NCBI GenBank assembly: GCA_947034895.1
Contig: OX344762.1
Coordinates: 14,141,501 to 14,205,500 of the forward strand
Origin: Rhytidiadelphus loreus
Taxonomy: Eukaryota; Streptophyta; Bryopsida; Hypnales; Hylocomiaceae
Length of the DNA: 64,000 nucleotides
Direction: 5' to 3'
The notes beneath the pieces were generated by a model, which saw nothing but the letters and a program-made list of their open reading frames with translations, had not been told where the DNA came from and ran no database searches. The position numbers and the translations under genes were made by a program. Positions 33,480-46,537 of the stretch are shown here, piece by piece (the stretch's first letter is position 1; every line of letters starts with the position of its first letter).

Positions 33480-35165
33480 GACTGCGGGCCCGCTCTTCAT
33501 GATTCGTCATTTATATTCACGGGTAAGATCAGAGCGGGCGCTTTGAATCTCTCTCGAGTATATCCTTCATGGGAGATGAATTAATAATCACCAGCAATAT
33601 TTCATTAAACTGAGTTGGGGTCTAGGGCCATTACTATGGAAGGTTTACCATGATCTATGTCTAATTCATCTCTGGTAATCGAATGCACCCTCGGTAAGCG
33701 GAGTGATGTTCAGCTAGACTCCGCGAAGGAGGTTTAGAGCGGGCGCTCTGATCATCCCCTTGTTTATCTGGTACTAATGAGGATCTGATTTCCCTTCTAT
33801 CCTATCCCTACAAAAGTGATACTTCACTATATACAATGCGGTCAGTTATCTCTTCGACTGAATCAGAGCGCCCACTCTGAACCGCTTTGTGTTATTCCCT
33901 TTTGGTGAGGTTTAGGACGCCCACTCTGAACCAGTTTCTAATATGCTCGACCTATTTGATTTAGAACGCCCGCTCTAAACCTGTTTTGAATCTGCTCGAC
34001 CTATTCTGTCCAGAGCGCCTGCTCTGAACCTAACTGAGCGCTATAGCTTGTAGGGTGTTTGGAGGATCAGAGCGGGCGCTCTGATCCTGCACTCCTTTGA
34101 TTGTTTCAAAGCGCACTCTGATCTTCAAAGCTGAAAGGCTTGCTCTGGTAGGTCCTGTGTGGGAGCTCGATCCTCCCCGACAACGAATATTTAATTAAGT
34201 CTCTATGATTCGAAACAGGCTTCTGAGAGGATCAGAGCGGGCGCTCTGATCCTCTGGGCTTTGAGTTGGTTCATTGCGCCTGCAGTGATCCTCCCGCCTC
34301 GCATGGTCTCTCTGGTAGGTTTAGGTCGGCCGCTTTGATCCTCCCCGACTATGTTTGATACAACAATATCTCTTTCGTTCACTACAGCATTCTGAGAGGA
34401 TCAGAGCGGGCGCTCTGATCCTGTAGGATTAGGATTGGTATAGAGCTCTTGCTTTGATCCTCGAAGCACCGAAGATCGATCTGGTAGGTTCAGGGCGGGC
34501 GCTCTGAACCTCCCCTACTATGTCAAATTCAGTGCGCTCTATTTCATCCAAAACAGTATTCTGAGGATTAGAGCGGGCGCTCTGATCCTCCCCGACTACG
34601 TTTGATACAGCAATCTCACTTTCGTTCAATGCAGCATTCTGAGAGGATCAGAGCGGGCGCTCTGATTCATCCCGACAACGTATGATTCTATAATCTCTCT
34701 CTCATTCAAATGTGCATTCTCAGGGGTTTAGGGCGGGCGCTCTGAACCTCCCCGGCTACGTAGAATTCAACAATCTCTCTTTCAATCAAACAACATTCTG
34801 AGAGGATCAGAGCGGGCGCTCTGATCCTCCCCAGTAGGAATGATTAATTAATTTCACTTTCGTTCAAAGCTGCATTCCGAGAGGATCAGAGCGGGCGGTC
34901 TGATCCTCCAGGATTTGGATTGGTTTAGGGCGCCCGCTCTGATTCTCCATGCACCCAACATTGCTTGGGCAGGTTCAGAGCGGGCGCTCTGAACCTCCCC
35001 GACTAGGTACAATTCACGTCGCTCTCTTTCATTCAAAACAGCATTCTGAGGATTAGAGCGGGCGCTCTGATCTTCCCGGGCTTGGAATGGTTCAGAGCGC
35101 CCGCTCTAATCCTCCAAGCACCCAAGAAGGCTTGGGAAGGTTTAGGGTGGGCGCTCTAAAGTATT
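33480..35165. repeat. Array of about 25 CAGAGCGGGCGCTCTG-type palindromes
   Basis: The core has 7-bp arms CAGAGCG/CGCTCTG around GG or CC. Arms reach 14 bp in the best copy (34226-34255). From about 34390 to 35150 the copies are spaced by about 80 bp within a tandem monomer that also holds words like CATTCTGAG, CCTCCCCGACTACG and CTCTCTTTC. Some copies have GGATC...GATCC arms (34064-34087) and others GGTTC...GAACC (34972-34995), so both arms change together. The array starts about 170 bp 5' of the ATG of the large minus-strand gene. Confidence 0.9.
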
Positions 35166-36650
35166 ATATGCGGCTTTGAATGCGCGCGGTTAAAGGCACC
35201 CATAGTCCTAGTGCGATTTCTATGTCGTTCTATGCTCAATCTGAAGGGGTAACAAATGTACCTGGTATCACTGAAGTCGCTGCAATTTGCAAATCCTGCT
35301 TTCTCCAAGCTACAGATTTCGCCCCTGCACCAGAACTGCAGCAATGCCAATAGTAATGCACTCACGGTAATGCCTTCATTCGAGGTTCACCAAATCCAGA
35401 CCTACATTCATGAATCAAATCCCTCATAGTTTAGAAACACAAGTGTTGTACAAACCCTGGCTTCCGCTTAGCCGAATCCTAAGCTAACCGGAGGATTGAA
35501 GAAATGATAAACTCCCGATATATTCACAACTCACGCCGAACACTCACACTAAAATTTCACGCGCATAGGAATTCCTGGCACTGAATGTAGAGTTCAATGA
35601 GACCCTAAGCAAACCAAAGCAAATACAGACATTCCAAACCCTAAGACAACAATAGTAAACCCTGAAATCGAAATTATAGAGTTCCAGACAATTTCATCAA
35701 TGCAGCAAACAAAAAAAACATCAGAAATCCAAGCTCTGTCAAATCCTAAGCAAACCCAGGCACAGACAGACCATAACATATTGGACATCCAAGCTTAGCG
35801 AAAACCTGAGCAAATCCTAAGACTGAAGAAAAGATGAACTCACCGTATATTTACAACTTGTAAACCCTCCGCGCAAAATCAGTCCGCTGCTGCACTTCCA
35901 CGCGAACTCTCACAGAAGAAAGTAAAACCCTCCAAACACGAACTCAAGCACGGTGAACCCTGAAAGATGCAAACACCGCAATTGATTCAATGATCAAAAC
36001 TAAACTCCGCAGTGTGAACTCTCGCTCCGCCCTTTAGTCCAAAAGTCTCACATGCTAAACCATCACGCAAACAAAAATTTCTGGCACTACATTGCAAAAA
36101 CTAGAAAGAACTGGAAGAATCGATTGTACCTTAAACCCTCCACAACAAGCACCGTGGTTGATTGAATGATCGAAACAACTCCGCAGTGTAGACTATCGCT
36201 CCCTTCAACCCCGAACATTCACAGCCCCGCACTTTCACGCGCACAGGAAAAGCGGACCCTCAATCGCCGAAACTGGAACTAACTTAGAGAATCAATCGCA
36301 AAACCCTGCTGTAGCACTACCGCGCCTTCGACTCTCCCACAAGAAAGTGAAATTCTCCAAGACCGCTCTCTCTGATCCAAACAGCGTGATTGAACCCTAA
36401 ACACACGAACTCCCCCAAGGCGGACTCTCAAAACAAACAAATGGCACTGAAGAACTGCCAAATCATGAGCCCGGAGCAAGACTGTGAAAAAACAAACAAA
36501 ACGCTTCTTTCAGGAGTACCAAACCCTATGTGTGGTCTCACGCAACTGGCCCAAATTGATGACCGGCCCTCCTGGTACTTGGACAGCCTATACCCGGACA
36601 CTCTATACCCGACCTATACCCGGATCCGAGCCTACGGCCTATTTTGATTA
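35166..36650. other. Gene-free stretch with diverged internal repeats
   Basis: Phrases such as ACTCCGCAGTGT, CTCTCGCTCC and TTCACGCGCATAGGA recur at about 35530-35580, 35880-35910, 36005-36030, 36180-36210 and 36230-36250. This suggests an old, decayed tandem array. No supported coding frame. Confidence 0.5.
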
Positions 36651-36875
36651 ACTTGGAATTTCCTATAAATTAACCAAAATGCCAACATCTCCATATTAAG
36701 TTGTATAAATTCCGTAAAATTGTAACCGTAGGAATTTCAACTTGACCTCATGTTGGAGATCTCATAGGAAAGGTAAAGAAAACAACATCACTTAGACAGT
36801 GAAAGATTATAATGTTTGACCGTGAGGGTGTTAAAACTGCAAAAAACTTTTAACCTTCTTCTCACAAGTCAAATT

Positions 36876-37819
36876 TAACCCCTAAAGGACCAAGCCCTTT
36901 TTTCTACCTAATAACACTCAAAACTGCCATATCTATGGCAAGGAGTAAAAAAATTGAAAAATTGTTATTTTCTCATATCTAACCGTAGGATCTTAAACTT
37001 AACTTGTATGAGAGTGTGTGGCAAAAATTTCAGAATTTTTGCCCGCTTAGATTGAAAGATATCTGCGTTTAAAGTGGGAAAAAAAAGTTTTTCAGCACAT
37101 TGCGGGACTAGATTTTTTGACTTTGAACATTTTTAACTTAAAATTTTTGCACTACAGAGTTTGAGCTTTAAATCTTTATAGTGAAAAATTGAGTTGAGAG
37201 TCTAGAGAAAAAAAAAAGTTCAAAAAAAAATTAATTATCATTCTTAAAAAAATTGTTAAGTAGATGTAGGTACGAGATAGAAGGAAAATCTAAAATATTC
37301 TTATATTTCACATGGAATTCAAATGCACTAATCCCTATGGTGAGATTGTTCTAGCAAGTAAATCAAACCATGCAAAAAAAAAAAAAAATGAAAAATTTGA
37401 GAAATTGCATTCATAAATGAGTCCTACAAGTAATTTTTTTCAACTATGAAGATGCTCTAATCGCCCGAAAAAAAAGAATGTCCATAACTTTCTCATCACA
37501 TATCCAAATGAAATGAATCAAAGCTTTCCAGATACAAAAAAATATAATCTATGAGAAAAAATAATATTAAAAAAAAAATTCAAATTTTTGTCCATTTTTT
37601 CCGGCTGCCCGAGCTACCCGCCGTCCCCTCGTTTCAGCTTATTTGGTCATAACTATTGTTCCTAGGCACCGATTTTGAAAAAAATTATATTCCCACAAAG
37701 CTAATCAACTTTTCGACGTGCAAATAAAATTTCAAAAAATTAGGAGAAAATTTCAGCCCGTAGGTACCTGCCCGAAAACGCATTTGTCCCCCGAAGGGAC
37801 AATGGTCCTTTAGGGGCTA
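36876..37819. mobile_element. Non-autonomous TIR element, copy 1
   Basis: TAACCCCTAAAGGACC at 36876-36891 is matched by the inverted GGTCCTTTAGGGGCTA at 37804-37819. The 944-bp interior is AT-rich and non-coding. It has internal words (AAACTGCCATATCTATGG, TCTAACCGTAGGATCTTAAA) shared with the copies at 40776 and 44376. No clear target-site duplication is seen, so the superfamily is left open. Confidence 0.65.
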
Positions 37820-38170
37820 CAAAATACGAAGTCATAGAGTTCCAGTAAAAAGAAATGGAAAACACGTGGTGCAAGTTGCAATTATTCCTAAACCACCCTA
37901 AACCCAAAAAAAGATGCAATTGGTGGTCACATGAAATGACCTTGTACGTGAAATTAACAAAATGTGGGCAACAACCTTGCCTTGTACTTTAATGTCCAAA
38001 AAAATATAATGTATAAGGACCAAAAAAATTCCGAATTGTAATTCTTGCAATACAAAAATTTGTTGCCCCCTCTCCCTTGTTTTGAGCTTATTTGGGCATC
38101 ACTTTTGTTCCTGGGCACCAATTGAAAATAATATATATTCCCGTGAAACAAATCCGTTTTTCTATCTCGA
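37633..38170 (+). repeat. Pair of diverged AT-rich direct repeats
   Basis: 37633-37735 and 38081-38170 share CAGCTTATTTGG/GAGCTTATTTGGG, CATAACTATTGTTCCTAGGC/CATCACTTTTGTTCCTGGGC and ATATTCCC. The first lies at the end of the TIR element, the second just outside it. Confidence 0.6.
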
Positions 38171-38215
38171 TAGAAATATTCAGTTTTCTGCAGTTGTGTC
38201 CTTTTATACAAATTT

Positions 38216-38295
38216 ATGGTGATCACACTTTCATCACACGCATATGAATGCACATGAAATTTGGCTTAATTTAATAAATACTAGTTGAATGTTTT
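38216..38295 (+). repeat. Dispersed repeat, copy 2
   Basis: This copy matches 18241-18319 (CATATGAATGCACATGAAAT and TACTAGTTGAATGTTT). Confidence 0.75.
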
Positions 38296-40775
38296 CATGA
38301 TTTACAAATTTTTAACCACATAATCATATTGGACGTGAAAATGCTATTTGAATAGTGAAATAAATAATGAATCACATTATTTAGTATTAGTTGTGATGAC
38401 TCCTATAGAAATTAAAGTATAAGATTTTTCAGTAAATGGAATACACTGAAAGTGAACTTTTCACTGTACATATAGATTTTTTATTATGGGAACTTGAATG
38501 AAATCGACGATAAATGTAAATTAGGTTTTATCGTAACTATATGTTAATTTTGGTATGCTACTCTTTCTTTATAATTGTATTTTTTATCTTTGACTCAAGC
38601 TAAACACTATACGAAATTCAATGCAATACATGTGGGAGGATGTGTCACTCCAATTCACCCACAAAAAGAGCAATTGACCGTGGATGTAATAACAAATTCT
38701 AAGGAAAAATTACATGAAGGATACAATTTCAAGAGTCTACCTTCGCGGTAACTAAAAAGAACACGTGCTTTATTCAATAAAGTTGCCTATGCAGTTGGAG
38801 TGAAACATTATTGGAAGAGAATGCTTGCACATGGCAACTGAAGTCACAATCAATTCTAATTTTTTAATATACTGCGTTAGTAGTCCGAGGGAATCTTTAC
38901 TTTGTCTTCTATTGACCCTATTAACCTCTAAAACACCGTCATTTTTATATTAACAAGTACCAAAAAGACACGTACCAAAAATTAATTGAGTAAGATAAAA
39001 GACTTCAAAGTTTACTTTAGACTATTGAATGCAAAACCAACAAAGCCAAACAAAAAAATCCTCATGAATTTTGACTCAATCATAAAAATAGACTGATTCA
39101 ATATTCTCCAAAAATATACAAATATAGAAAACAATTTTTAAACTGAAATCTTTTCGAATGAAGAGCTTTTTTTTAATCTACCTAGACTGCCATTTTAGAA
39201 AAACAAAACAAAACATATTTTGCCATAAGTTTTTATGAATATTTCCAAGGAAATAAATAATAGGTGGTTACATTTCATTTGGTTATGAAGTCTACAGGAT
39301 TGTTCTTAACATGCATTTACAAATTATATATATTATTTTCATGTTCACTGTCCCACAAATTTTGAGATGTTGGAACTTTCGGTTTAGGGTACTATCAAAC
39401 ATGGCTCATCATTTTCATACAGTACATGGATACCCAAAAAAAATTCAAATTCTCAAGAGATATTTTAAACTAGTTCAAAAATAGCAAAATTAAATATAAT
39501 CAGCCACTTCAATTGGAAAAGCTACTGAATTGCATAAAACATAGATAGACATCATGTCCATTAGAAGAGATTTCAGCCCTGCAGAAGACTCTGAGTTATT
39601 ACAACGTTCCCAAGCACTCCCATGCTGCCAAATCAACATGCTGATGTGGTCAGGAGATGACCTCATCGGCAACATATTCTTTAATTATTATTTTTAAATA
39701 AAAGCATATAAATAAAAATTATAAATTGCAAATTGAATTTTTGAATATTTTAATTTCTAAAATTTTAAAATTTCTAAACTTTAATTTCTGAATCTCTGAA
39801 ATTTCTGAAATTTTTAAAATTTCTGAATTCTTTAAATTATTGAATTCTTTAAATTTTTAAAATTTCTTTAAATTTCTTTAATTTCTTTAAATTTTTTAAA
39901 TTTCTTTAAATTTAAAAAAAAAAAATAATTTTAAAATTTGGTAATTTCTTTAAATTTCTTTAAATTTCTTTCAATTTTTGTATTCCTTTCAATTTTTGAA
40001 TTTCTTTAAATTTCTGTAATTTTTAAAATTTTTAAAATTATTAAATATTATGGGCAACAGAACAATCTTCATAGAATTGGGATGAAACGGCCTTTTTGAG
40101 GCTTGAAAACTCGCTTAATGCACCTCTCGGCATCCTAAGGCATGATTACAAGCATGAATGGCTTCAAATAAGAGCATTATTGTTGTACATTCCAATGATT
40201 GAAGGCATTCATTGGTACCATTCTATCAATAGGATTCATAATGTAAAAGCAATGGAGCATTCATAGTCATCCTTTAATCTCACGCTTTAAGGAATTCTAT
40301 AGAGTTTGACTGATGGTTTTCAAGTTGTAAACTATAGAGTTCAACTCATGGTTTTCAAACTTACTATAAACTATAGAGTTTGACTCATGGTTTTCAAATT
40401 GTATGTCCAAAACCAAAAATAAGAAGGTATTAAATAAAATTTGGTCTTGGATTATACATCTTCCGTACGATTATGACATAAGTATTATTTTCCACTTCAT
40501 TGTCACCGCCATTTATACGGTTTTGGGAAGTGCAATGGTCTAAATTATATACAGGGTTTTAACTGAACATGATTTCTGAGCACCACCTTAAAATTGATTA
40601 TTATAGTGGTTCAACATTTAATTTGATCATAAATTCTACATGTCCTATACATTAACATCTTCTCCAAATTATGTTGCTTCCCCCTCATCTCTTTGGATTT
40701 CATTATATATAGTTCCTTGTCATAATTATTTTTAGTGAAAGGTTTAAAAAAATTACCGAGATTTGAGATGCTCAT
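38296..40775. other. AT-rich, gene-free; A/T minisatellite at 39740-40050
   Basis: 39740-40050 is built of AAATTTCTTTAAATTTC-like words with no longer-range structure. 40290-40400 contains a three-fold repeat of TATAGAGTTTGACTCATGGTTTTCAA-like phrases. No gene is supported. Confidence 0.55.
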
Positions 40776-41683
40776 TAACCCTTAAAGGACATTCACTATA
40801 TATTCACCAGAAACGCTCCAAAACCGCCATGTCTAGTACAAGTACCAAAATTTTGGTTTTTTTTTTGGGACATATTTTACCATAGGATCTTGTATTGTGT
40901 ACTATCAAAATCATGTGGTGGCAATTTCAAACATTTCGACCAGGTGGATTGCAAGATATAAGCATTCAAATGAACTAACATCTTTTTTTTTACCGGGTCC
41001 CTAAGAAAAGAAGGGCAATTGCATTTCACAAGCTCACATTTTTAATAATAAAATGACGTAAATGGTGGTGCTTCCTTAGATTTGTTTTCTTAGACAAGTT
41101 GGCCACATGCTTGAAGAATTCAGATACTTTGGAATAGTACAACATATAGGAAAAAATTAATAAGTAGTAGAGAATGATTAAAAATACTATATTATTTACA
41201 ATTTCAATATGGAATTGAAAATTTCCAACCCCAATGGTCTAAAAGTTTTAATAATGTATCTACATCCTACGATTTTATTCTTGTCCCAAAATATTGAAAA
41301 TGGGGTAAGATAAAGGATTTCAAAGTTTATTTTAGAGTATTAAGTAGGAAATCCAAAATTGCCCCCAAACAAAAAATCCTCATAACTTTTGACTCATTGA
41401 TCTTAATGTCATGATCCAAAGCTTGTCCAATATATGAAACTCTAGAAAATCAATTTCAAATTTCTATATATGAAAAAAGTGATTTTTTCTGATGTGCCCA
41501 AACAGCCCAGTTATGATAGAAAGTAACCTATTAGGCTATAACTTTTGATTTGTCTTTCCAAATGTAATGAAGTTTGGTGCGTATGAAAGATCTTCTCACC
41601 CCAAATATGAAAATTTCCACTCGAAGGCACCTACCCAAAATTTCTATACAACCAAAAAACACAGTCAGATCCTTTAGGGGTTA
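40776..41683. mobile_element. Non-autonomous TIR element, copy 2
   Basis: TAACCCTTAAAGGAC at 40776-40790 is inverted at 41668-41683 (GATCCTTTAGGGGTTA). The 908-bp interior is AT-rich and related to the copy at 36876 (ACCGCCATGTCTAG, ATAGGATCTTGTA). It is non-coding. Confidence 0.65.
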
Positions 41684-44375
41684 CTTAATTTTAACTCTTT
41701 TAAATATAGAAGGCTTAGAAGACCAAAAGGTTCTAGAAGTCCAAATTTAACAAAAATGGGATAATGCACAACAAGTCGGATTACTCCTAATGAACTCATA
41801 CAGGACCAAGGAAGCTCTACAAACAATGAAGAACGATACAATGTCATGTTAAAAGTGTTTGTACACATTAACCCATAAAGTACCATTTTCCCTTTGGGAG
41901 ACAATATGGTCATTGGACCGGGACCTCGAGTCTCAATATAGTACATTATTTTCTAAATGAATTTCTACTTTAATTTCTACATTGTACACATAATATTTAG
42001 TAACTTAGTTATTAATATGTACATGGGAATCTATGATTTATTCCAGTCATATCTATTTCATGAAAATTATGAAAATTATGAACAATATTATTTTTTTAGG
42101 ATTTTTTTAGGATTTTTTTCTCACCTCCATTTTTATATTTGGAAAAAGAAAGTTGTTCACATGGTCAAGTTTTGAAGCTCCAACAACCTCACAATAGACA
42201 TTGGTGTATTTCAATTCTACCGTAAAACACAAACAATTTTCTTGAATCTATTTCTTGAATCTATTTTCTATTGAATTTTTTTTTAATGAGTAGAAACATT
42301 CATTTGTTTTTTTATAATTTTTAGTACATCATTAACTTATAATTATCCTTATTACAAAAGATTAGAAAGTCAAAACCAATAGAGCAAAGGTTATAAGTTA
42401 AGTTCTGAGGAAGTTGAACAAGGTGAAATCTATTCCACACAGTCAATCTTATAATAGTCTAATAGAAGTTCCCACGGATAGATATGTGTAAGATACAATT
42501 TTGGTCCTTGTTATAGAAATTGCATTCTACAGTGTTTTTTGGCTAGACAAATGATCTTGGGACTTTGGTGAATAATATTTTCAAGTTGCACTTCAATTTT
42601 GTGCTTTGCTAATCTACAAGGTGATTGTATTTCTAGTACTCTATAATTAGATTTGAACTTAATTTCCTTGAACAACCTTACCACTTAAGCGTAGACCTTA
42701 CAGTTGCCACGAACTCAAAGCCCTTAACCCCACAATACAAAACCTATATCAACCTATAACCTATAACTAAAAGTAGCAGAACAGTATAATTATTAACAAA
42801 TCTGTCTACTAGAAGTTTTATAATGGTGGAAGCTCTACTTTAAGAAAGAATGTAAGAACACCGTCCCTTTATCCAATTTAAATCCCATATTAGCTGTAAA
42901 GTACAATGCAAAGTTCCATTCGCAAATCCATCTAAATTTCTCAAATTTCCATCAAATTCAATCCTCCAAAAAACATCGGTGGACTGACCCATGTCACTGT
43001 TCAAAGGTATCTATTTCAATTATTTCAATTGTTATATATTTCTGCAGTAGTTGCGGAAGCATGAGTCCCTCGCAAGTGACATCTATAATTCCTTTTGCCT
43101 AAAATAAGGACTGACAAGGTGTGCTCGCGGCTGCAAAATCAAATCCCATTGGAAATATTCGAGGTTTGTCGTTGTATTTGTCAAGTCCTGCCTTTGTCAT
43201 GTCCAAATGAGGTCAGGTTTTAGAACGAATTTTAGTAAACCTAGTTAGTACTATACTAGTTAATGAAATGAGGTGGCTTTGTGCTAGAACATTCAATTTG
43301 ACTTTTGACACTATTAGAATATATAGCATTCATATACAAGAATCTAGTAGTACTAATTTATGCTAATTCTATTTTTTACTTTGATAATTTGTTATAGGAC
43401 CACAATATAGTCCAATTGCCATCAGAATTGTATGTATTCATTAAATTGAGTACACCTTTGGCGAACTCTAAACTTTATATATAGATTTTTTATTACATAA
43501 TTATAGATTTTTTATATACTATCTATTAGATAGGCCTGTTTTGAGAAGCCAGTGAAACCAAAAGTATGTAATTTTACTTTCATGGCTAGAGGAAGAAGAG
43601 GAGCTCTTATTCCGTGTGTTTTTCAGAATTTTCGCAGTGAAAATGAAATTTTGGCGATTTTATAAGCCAAAAGTGCATCTGTCGCTCATTACGCACGTAG
43701 ACTGTAGCTGTAAAGAATATAGAAACTACAGTGAATGGATCAAATGACAACTTCAACTGTTCATGACGCTTTCTAAATCATGCAAAATACATATCAATTC
43801 AATTTAACCCTAGAACGTCTGGATCCATCTCCATAATTGGCTACTTGGAAAAAATCATTATAAAGTACTATTTGGAAGAATATTTTGGACATGATATACA
43901 AGTAAAAGTTGTAGATTATGAATTTCAGATTCCATCTCTGCGGTTAGATTCACCTATGCTACCATCAATATTTTTTGCAAAATTTTGGAAAAAAAAATTC
44001 ATAATTTCTTCTGAATTCAATTACAAGCAGACTATTATCATTTTTTGAGTAAAACTTGTTGGAATGGATTCCAGATGAGGTTCTCTTCATGGGGTGATTT
44101 TTTGAATTTTTTTTGTTCTTAAAATCTATGACCTCAGTCTTGCAAACTCAGTTTTGAACAAAAATCAATGCAATTTTTGGCTTGATAAACTTTCACATTT
44201 ATAATTTAAGAAAAATATGAACTCTAGTAACACCAAATCCAACCATTAGATAGGCCAAAAACTTGACAAAGTATCACCACAAATTAGATGACTTTCATCC
44301 AAACAGTGATGAGAAAGAAAACTCCATTTTAGTCTGTACATCGTCCAAAAAATGGACGTCGGAGCGCTCCAGGGT
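41684..44375. other. AT-rich, gene-free stretch
   Basis: No coding frame with recognisable features, RNA gene or clear repeat could be supported. Confidence 0.5.
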
Positions 44376-45183
44376 TAACCCCTAAGTGCCTAAGCCTTTT
44401 CAAGTGTGTTTTTCCCATGAAAAAAGAACATGGGCTTATAGTTATCTCCATTGAAACAAAATGATCTTTTTTCAAAATCTAACCGTACGGATGTTTAAAG
44501 AGCTTGCTTATTAGTATGTACACCAATTTTGAATGCAAAATTCCATAAGAGTTGTGAGATTATAATAAGAGAAATGTACATTTTCTATTTTTAATATGTT
44601 GTCCCTCTCCACAATGTTTCAGAAATTTGCACATAAAAGCTTTTTGGGATTAGAAGTAACATGAACAACTACAAATTGTGTTAGCACACTAAAATACCCT
44701 TTCAAAAAACTTAATATCACTTGAAAAGCTATTAAACTCATTACACAATCCACCTTGCAATTGTTGAGATGCAATTTTTTTAATAAGTATAATTCACAAA
44801 TTCCTCCAAATCAAGACTTGCTTGTTTAAATTTTCAATGGTGAAAATCATGAAAACACTTCACTCTTTCGATTGGGACCATTTTCAAAGCAAATGAATAA
44901 GTGAAAGTTTTTAGATCTCAAATCAAGTGAAATTGCTCAAAGTTGAAAAATGAAGTAAAATTAGCAAGCTTTACTCTTCCATTAACGGACATAAATGGCT
45001 TTGGAGACCTCTCAACACTCAAATATGTACCTTTTTCAGTGAAAAATGAAAGTTTTGAATAGTAAACCCTAAAAATTGCCCAAAAACAATTTTAAAACGG
45101 GCAAATGAATTTAACTGCCCACTTCAAAATGAGCCTGAAATTTCAGATCGACCATATATGGTCGAAGAGGCAGTTAGGGGTTA
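44376..45183. mobile_element. Non-autonomous TIR element, copy 3
   Basis: TAACCCCTAAGTGCC at 44376-44390 pairs with GGCAGTTAGGGGTTA at 45169-45183. The interior (808 bp) shares AATCTAACCGTACGGAT with the other members. Its right end abuts a separate MITE. Confidence 0.55.
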
Positions 45184-45507
45184 AGGTGGGAGCACCCAAT
45201 ATGACACCTGTACCTAATCCCTGTTCCTAGATGGACATCAAACCGTCCCTGGGCTTTTATTGAATGGTCTTTGACAAGTGTCATAACGTTTTCTCCTCTC
45301 TTCACTGTGATTGGGTAAGTGCTGAATTTGTCAGAATTCAGATTTGGGTCCACGTTCAGGACGGTTCCAGTGGTCTAGAGGACTGAAACTTTGAAAGTCC
45401 CAGAAACCTCTTCATTTTTTTGAACACCACGAAAATGTTAATTTCCTGAAATGTTGTCTCCAAATATGCTGAATTCTTTAAACTGTCGATTTGGGGTGCT
45501 TCCACCT
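45184..45507. mobile_element. MITE with 14-bp or longer TIR and TA target duplication
   Basis: AGGTGGGAGCACCC at 45184 is inverted as GGGTGCTTCCACCT ending at 45507, with one mismatch. TA flanks both ends (45182-45183 and 45508-45509), as for Tc1/mariner-type insertions. The 324-bp interior has no coding capacity. It sits exactly at the right end of the preceding TIR element and probably inserted into its terminal TTA. Confidence 0.65.
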
Positions 45508-45509
45508 TA

Positions 45510-46530
45510 TTAGTTCCAACTTACAATTAAAAATTACGTTAAAATCGGATTAACTACCTTTCACTTCCAGTGTGAGGTTGGCGTCCTCTTTCCTCTTCGT
45601 CGCATATTATCGGCGGTTTTAGGTTTTCCGGTGTCAAAGTGTATTCCTGCCTTTTTTTTGGGAGACACACAGAAGTTGCGAAGCAACCTTCGGCAGTTCT
45701 CCACTGAAGTGTACGGTGATTTCTCAGCCTTCGCGTTCGACCCGTCGACCTCTCCATTCCGTTTGCTTAGCTTCCTTCATCACCCTGGAAGTGAAAGGTG
45801 CTTTTCATTTTGATTGTTTTCCTCTTGAAAGGCTCGATGTTTGATTTTCAATTTTCGACAGCCTCGTCTATTTGCGCTTTATTGTGGTGAATTTCATGTC
45901 TTGCAGCTTTGCGCGTAGGAAGTTGGGAAGTTCGAATTTCTGCTGCTGGTGGACCTCCACCGAATCGGACCTTGATAATTGGAGGTACGCTTCCATTGTT
46001 TTTCACTCCATGCATTTCATGTCGCGTTCGTGCATTGAGACCGATTAGGGTTTAGTCTTGGTACATGCGTAGAAGTCGTTCATTTAGAGGTTCATTGTTT
46101 GAATGATTCCTTGATTGCGCTTGCCTATAGCGTCTTCGCGAATTGCAATTCCCGAGTGATTGAATCGCAAATGGCTAGTAGTACTACGTAGTGGACAGCT
46201 TAGATTTCCTTTTCCTAGAATTATGAATTCTCGGAATCCGAATTCATGTGATGAGCGCAATTCCTTTTCGTGCTTTCCTTCAACTCATGATCAGTGTAGC
46301 CTAAGAATTGGATTCCTGCGTTCACAATAGTTGCATCATCGACGTGTGAAGATGGTGTCTCGAAATCCAAAAACATTCTTGATAGTATAGTTCATTCACT
46401 TGTTATTTATCCCGAAGCTGCATATGTGCTTATGACCATAGTGAATGACCGGAGTGGTTGGGCCCCGCATAGGTCAGTGGGGGTGCCTTGACGGGTTTCA
46501 ATATTAGTATTGTCTTCCACTTGGGGCGTC
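45510..46530. other. No gene assigned
   Basis: Normal-GC sequence between the AT-rich block and the satellite. A 15-bp inverted repeat (45556-45570 and 45785-45799) is present. Short frames around 45550-45810 show no recognisable motif. Confidence 0.4.
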
Positions 46531-46537
46531 AGAATGG

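Noticed and set aside
33480..35165. CRISPR-like array, because of regularly spaced near-identical palindromic units
   Set aside because: The spacers are themselves repeated (about 80-bp tandem monomer), the setting is eukaryotic and no cas gene is present; it is a minisatellite.
45556..45799. MITE suggested by a perfect 15-bp inverted repeat (ACCTTTCACTTCCAG)
   Set aside because: No target-site duplication flanks the ends and no second copy is present in the window.
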